Shown in pieces: positions 11,492 through 14,245 of a stretch of DNA of 14,245 bases; the first letter of the stretch is position 1, and every line of letters starts with the position of its first letter. The translations under genes were made by a program, and so were the position numbers. The notes beneath the pieces are model-generated. The model saw only the letters and a list, made by a program, of their open reading frames with translations, searched no databases and was not told where the DNA came from. Source of the DNA: Treponema sp. (GTDB taxonomy: Bacteria; Spirochaetota; Spirochaetia; Treponematales; Breznakiellaceae); assembly GCA_031267115.1 (NCBI GenBank), contig JAIRZS010000004.1:1-14245 (forward strand), read 5' to 3'.

Positions 11492-13297
11492 ATGGAAAAA
11501 AATACGATAATAGCCGTGGTTCTTTCCGTCGTGGTCATTACGGCGTATACCTTTATCCAGGCGAAATTTTTCCCTGCCGGGCAGACTCCCGCCTCCCCGC
11601 AGGCCGTCGAGGCCCCCTCCGCAGCCCCCGTAACAGGGCCGGCGCCGCAGGCCCTCCCCCAGAATCTGCCGGGGCAGGATACCGCCGGCGCCATGGACGC
11701 GGGGCCGCGGCAGGAAGAGCATGTGATCATCGACACGCCCCTTGTAAGGGTGGATCTGACCAATGCGGGCGGCGACGTGGTTTCTTTCAAGCTCAAGGAA
11801 CACCAGGAATCGGGTGACTATGTGGAGATGGTACTCTCCCCCCTGCCCGAAGATTCAGGCGGGGCCGCGCCCCCCCATGCATTCAGCGTAGCCTTCGGAA
11901 ACCTGAACGCCAGGCCGGTGGATTCCCTCTTTTACGTGAACCGTATCTCGGATTACGCGGTCGAATTCTACCGCGACGACTTTGTCGACGGCGCGGGGAA
12001 CAGATTCCGCCTTAGAAAGCGTTATACCTTTAAACCCGACGAGTACATGTTCGAGCTTGCGGTGTCCCTGGACGGCGGCTATTCGATCCCGTCCCTCAAC
12101 ATGAACGGCGCAGCCTATACCCTGGCATTCGGCCCGCAAATAGGCCCCCGGTTTGAAAAACTGGACGGCCGTTACGATTACCGGCACTACATCACCTACG
12201 CCAATGAAAAGCGCAAGGAAGAAAAGATAAAGGACAGCAACACTCCCACTATCATTACTTCCCGCGTTTCCTGGGCGGCCATCGCGGGGAAGTACTTTAC
12301 CTTTATCGCCATTCCCGACGCCACCCAGTACGAGATAGCTTTTTCCACCCGTCCCGAGCCGGGGTTGCCCAGCGCTTCCCGTTTCTACATGAGCCGGCCC
12401 GCGCTTACCGCCTCGCAGACAACCGATACTTACCGTTTCTACATGGGGCCCAAAAGCCAGAAGAACCTTGGCATTTACGACACGGGAATAAACAGCTTTA
12501 ACCTGCGGGAGATGGACCTTTCCAGGGCCGCAAGCTCCAGCGGCATACTTACGCCGGTGGAAACCGGCCTCAAGTGGTTCCTCGCCCTTTTCTACCGGCT
12601 TATCCCCAACTACGGCATAGCGATCATACTGCTTACCCTGCTGGTAAAAATACTGCTTTTCCCGCTTACCAAAAAGAGTTCGGAATCGACGCTGCGCATG
12701 CAGACGCTTGCGCCGAAGATCAAGGAACTCCAGGAAAAGTACAAGGACAACCCCCAGCAGATGAACACGAAGATGGCGGAATTGTACAAACAGGAAGGCA
12801 CCAACCCCATGTCCGGCTGCCTCCCCCTGCTGATCCAGTTCCCGATCTTCATCGCCATGTACAACCTCTTTAACAACCACTTTGATCTGCGGGGCGCCAT
12901 GTTTATACCCGGCTGGATTCCCGACCTTTCGGTCCCTGAATCGGTGTTCAGCTTTGCCCCCCACCGCATTCCCATACTTGGCTGGAGCGATATCCGGCTT
13001 CTCCCCTTTATCTATGTAGGCTCCCAGCTTTTAACCGGCAAGATTACCCAGACTCCGGATCAGCAGGCCAATTCCCAGATGAAGATGATGCTATACATAA
13101 TGCCGGTTATGTTTTTCTTTATCCTTTACAATGTGCCTTCGGGGCTGACTGTTTACTGGATCATGACCAATTTTCTGTCTCTGATACAGCAGCTCATAAT
13201 CAATAAATTTTTAAAACAAAAACGGGCCGCTATAGAGACCGCCGAAAAGCCTGCGCCGGTAATTATACCGCCCAAGGCCAGGAAAAGGCGAAAGTAA
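11492..13297 (+). CDS. yidC: Membrane protein insertase YidC
   Basis: YidC inserts and folds inner-membrane proteins, alone or with SecYEG. The 601-residue protein is of the Gram-negative type: an N-terminal signal-anchor helix (about 6-22), a Pro/Ala-rich linker, a large periplasmic P1 domain (about 70-345) and the conserved five-helix core beginning at WFLALFYRLIPNYGIAII. The cytoplasmic coiled-coil hairpin (MQTLAPKIKELQEKYKDNPQQM) and the NPMSGCLPLLIQFPIF motif are clear. The groove arginine of E. coli (R366, ITFIVR) is replaced by lysine (LTLLVK). The tail is strongly basic (PPKARKRRK), as in ribosome-binding YidC forms. AAGGGA (11480-11485) precedes the ATG. jag follows after 72 bases, which contain a hairpin. 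Confidence 0.97.
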   Translation: MEKNTIIAVVLSVVVITAYTFIQAKFFPAGQTPASPQAVEAPSAAPVTGPAPQALPQNLPGQDTAGAMDAGPRQEEHVIIDTPLVRVDLTNAGGDVVSFKLKEHQESGDYVEMVLSPLPEDSGGAAPPHAFSVAFGNLNARPVDSLFYVNRISDYAVEFYRDDFVDGAGNRFRLRKRYTFKPDEYMFELAVSLDGGYSIPSLNMNGAAYTLAFGPQIGPRFEKLDGRYDYRHYITYANEKRKEEKIKDSNTPTIITSRVSWAAIAGKYFTFIAIPDATQYEIAFSTRPEPGLPSASRFYMSRPALTASQTTDTYRFYMGPKSQKNLGIYDTGINSFNLREMDLSRAASSSGILTPVETGLKWFLALFYRLIPNYGIAIILLTLLVKILLFPLTKKSSESTLRMQTLAPKIKELQEKYKDNPQQMNTKMAELYKQEGTNPMSGCLPLLIQFPIFIAMYNLFNNHFDLRGAMFIPGWIPDLSVPESVFSFAPHRIPILGWSDIRLLPFIYVGSQLLTGKITQTPDQQANSQMKMMLYIMPVMFFFILYNVPSGLTVYWIMTNFLSLIQQLIINKFLKQKRAAIETAEKPAPVIIPPKARKRRK

Positions 13298-13305
13298 ACC
13301 CGCGC

Positions 13306-13336
13306 CGTCCGCACGGCTAAGCCGGCTGTGCGGACG
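13306..13336 (+). promoter_or_regulatory. Intercistronic hairpin between yidC and jag
   Basis: CGTCCGCAC (13306-13314) pairs perfectly with GTGCGGACG (13328-13336) around a 13-base loop that itself contains GGC/GCC pairing. No U-run follows, so it is more likely a processing or stability element, or a weak attenuator, than a full terminator. The jag ribosome binding site lies 22 bases further on. Confidence 0.5.
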
Positions 13337-13369
13337 CCTAACAGAAATTCTAATCGCAAGGAGCGAGTT

Positions 13370-14095
13370 ATGATATACGAATTTGAAGGCCGTACCGAAA
13401 AAGAGGCAATTGATCGGGCGGCGGAAGAGCTTGGGCTTGAAAAAGACGGATTTGATGTAGAGATTCTCGAGACCCAGCGCTCCGGCCTATTCAAGAAAGG
13501 TTTTGTCAAAATCAGGGTCCATACGGACAAGCCGGTCAGAAGCGCCGGGGCGGAGGAAGACGAGGACGATGGCGAATCCCGGAGGCGGGAACAAAGGCCC
13601 GCCGGCAAGCCTGTCTACGGGGACCCGGAGGCGAAGAACGAATTTGAACAAAAGATGATCGATTTTATGGCGGGGCTGATCAGCCGCATGGGGTATGAAG
13701 CGGAAGTTTCCATACTCTTCCGTGAGGACCGGAAGATCGGAATCAAAATCGAATCCGACAGTTCTTCTATCCTTATCGGAAAGAAGGGCAAAAACCTGGA
13801 CGCCCTCCAGCTTCTGGCGAACATCTACGCCGGGCGCCTTGGCCGTGAAGACATGCGGGTTATCCTTGACAGCGAAAACTACCGTATACGCCGGGAAGAA
13901 TCCCTGGTGCGCCTGGCCTATACCGTGGCCGACCGGGTACGGGAAAGCCGGAGTTCCGTGCTGCTGGAACCCATGAACCCTTTTGACCGCCGCCTCATCC
14001 ACACGACGCTGAACGACATCGCCGATGTTGAAACAAAAAGCGAGGGCGAAGGCCTGTACAAACAGGTGCGGGTTTATTGGAAAGTGCGGGTGTAA
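13370..14095 (+). CDS. jag: RNA-binding protein Jag (KhpB/EloR)
   Basis: Jag/KhpB is a cytoplasmic RNA-binding protein, linked in other bacteria to cell elongation and sRNA/mRNA binding, and nearly always encoded next to yidC. The order is Jag-N domain (1-50, YEFEGRTEKEAIDRAAEELG), an acidic-to-basic linker (57-90), a KH domain with the loop GKKG (137-140), and an R3H domain (about 175-241) with Arg207 and His211. ATG 13370 has AAGGAG at 13358-13363 and begins the conserved Jag-N domain; an upstream in-frame start near 13328 would overlap the hairpin and is unlikely. The length of 241 residues is normal. The stop lies inside a hairpin that may end the operon. Confidence 0.96.
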   Translation: MIYEFEGRTEKEAIDRAAEELGLEKDGFDVEILETQRSGLFKKGFVKIRVHTDKPVRSAGAEEDEDDGESRRREQRPAGKPVYGDPEAKNEFEQKMIDFMAGLISRMGYEAEVSILFREDRKIGIKIESDSSSILIGKKGKNLDALQLLANIYAGRLGREDMRVILDSENYRIRREESLVRLAYTVADRVRESRSSVLLEPMNPFDRRLIHTTLNDIADVETKSEGEGLYKQVRVYWKVRV

Positions 14096-14110
14096 TACCC
14101 CGCACTTTAG
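14084..14110 (+). terminator. Possible terminator at the end of jag
   Basis: GTGCGGG (14084-14090) pairs with CCCGCAC (14099-14105) across 8 bases that include the jag stop codon, followed by only TTT. The segment 14095-14104 can instead pair, over 10 bp, with 14137-14146, so two structures compete. A weak intrinsic terminator or 3'-end structure. Confidence 0.4.
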
Positions 14111-14182
14111 GGCGAATTTTTTACCACCGCATAAATTGCGGGGTATGAAACCGCGCAGTATTGATAATTTCCTATCCAACGA

Positions 14183-14230
14183 CAGATTTTTCGAAGAAAA
14201 ATCTGATACCTCGCCCTTCAGGGCGAGGTA
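14183..14230. repeat. Two adjacent perfect hairpins
   Basis: CAGATTTTTC (14183-14192) pairs with GAAAAATCTG (14196-14205) around the loop GAA. One base later TACCTCGCCC (14207-14216) pairs with GGGCGAGGTA (14221-14230) around TTCA. No gene overlaps them. The second stem, read on the minus strand, resembles hairpins I associate with the ends of IS200/IS605-type elements, but no transposase is in the window and the resemblance is from memory. Confidence 0.6.
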
Positions 14231-14245
14231 GTTCATTGGAAAGCG

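Noticed and set aside
12601..12660. Inactive YidC because the groove arginine is lysine
   Set aside because: Lysine keeps the positive charge, and all other conserved features are intact, so loss of function is not indicated.

Overview
The window looks like a piece of a GC-rich treponeme chromosome (Spirochaetes), possibly a gut or termite-gut type. The assignment rests on the gene set (an XPB-type helicase with a dedicated partner, rpoN-hpf, rpmH-rnpA-yidD-yidC-jag, treponeme-like small membrane proteins) and on a family of intergenic hairpin repeats. The species is inferred, not shown. There is no tRNA, rRNA, CRISPR array, transposase gene or phage gene.

Layout, left to right. 1-274 is non-coding: two strong hairpins, repeat copy 1 and a sigma-70-like promoter. 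275-2565 holds a secreted protein of unknown function, a DHH-DHHA1 phosphoesterase (NrnA type) and two small membrane proteins, all on +. 2566-2870 is non-coding, with an inverted repeat over a stop codon, a 9-bp triplet tandem repeat and a promoter. 2871-4609 is rpoN followed by hpf. 4610-4845 holds repeat copy 2. ptsN (4846-5292) lies on the minus strand, facing its usual partners rpoN and hpf. 5438-9404 is a two-gene operon: an XPB/Ssl2-type helicase overlapped by a 750-residue partner. A cation diffusion facilitator (9436-10371, minus) converges on it. 10372-10651 holds repeat copy 3 and the promoter of the conserved rpmH-rnpA-yidD-yidC-jag block (10652-14095). The last 150 bases are again hairpin-rich.

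How the genes work together. rpoN, hpf and ptsN are the classical nitrogen/stress regulatory set. The rpmH-to-jag block couples ribosome and tRNA processing with membrane-protein insertion. The helicase pair is probably a DNA-repair or transcription-coupled motor with its own regulator.

Most interesting points: (1) the helicase partner carries a domain that aligns with the N-terminal domain of the helicase itself and, from memory, resembles TFIIH p52 in overall architecture; (2) three intergenic copies of a modular repeat keep conserved flanks while a palindrome inside them changes sequence but keeps perfect pairing; (3) rnpA has no ATG, GTG or TTG that would preserve its conserved N-terminus, and the only plausible start is an ATT overlapping the rpmH stop; (4) three genes have a -10-like box so close to the ATG that their mRNAs may be leaderless.
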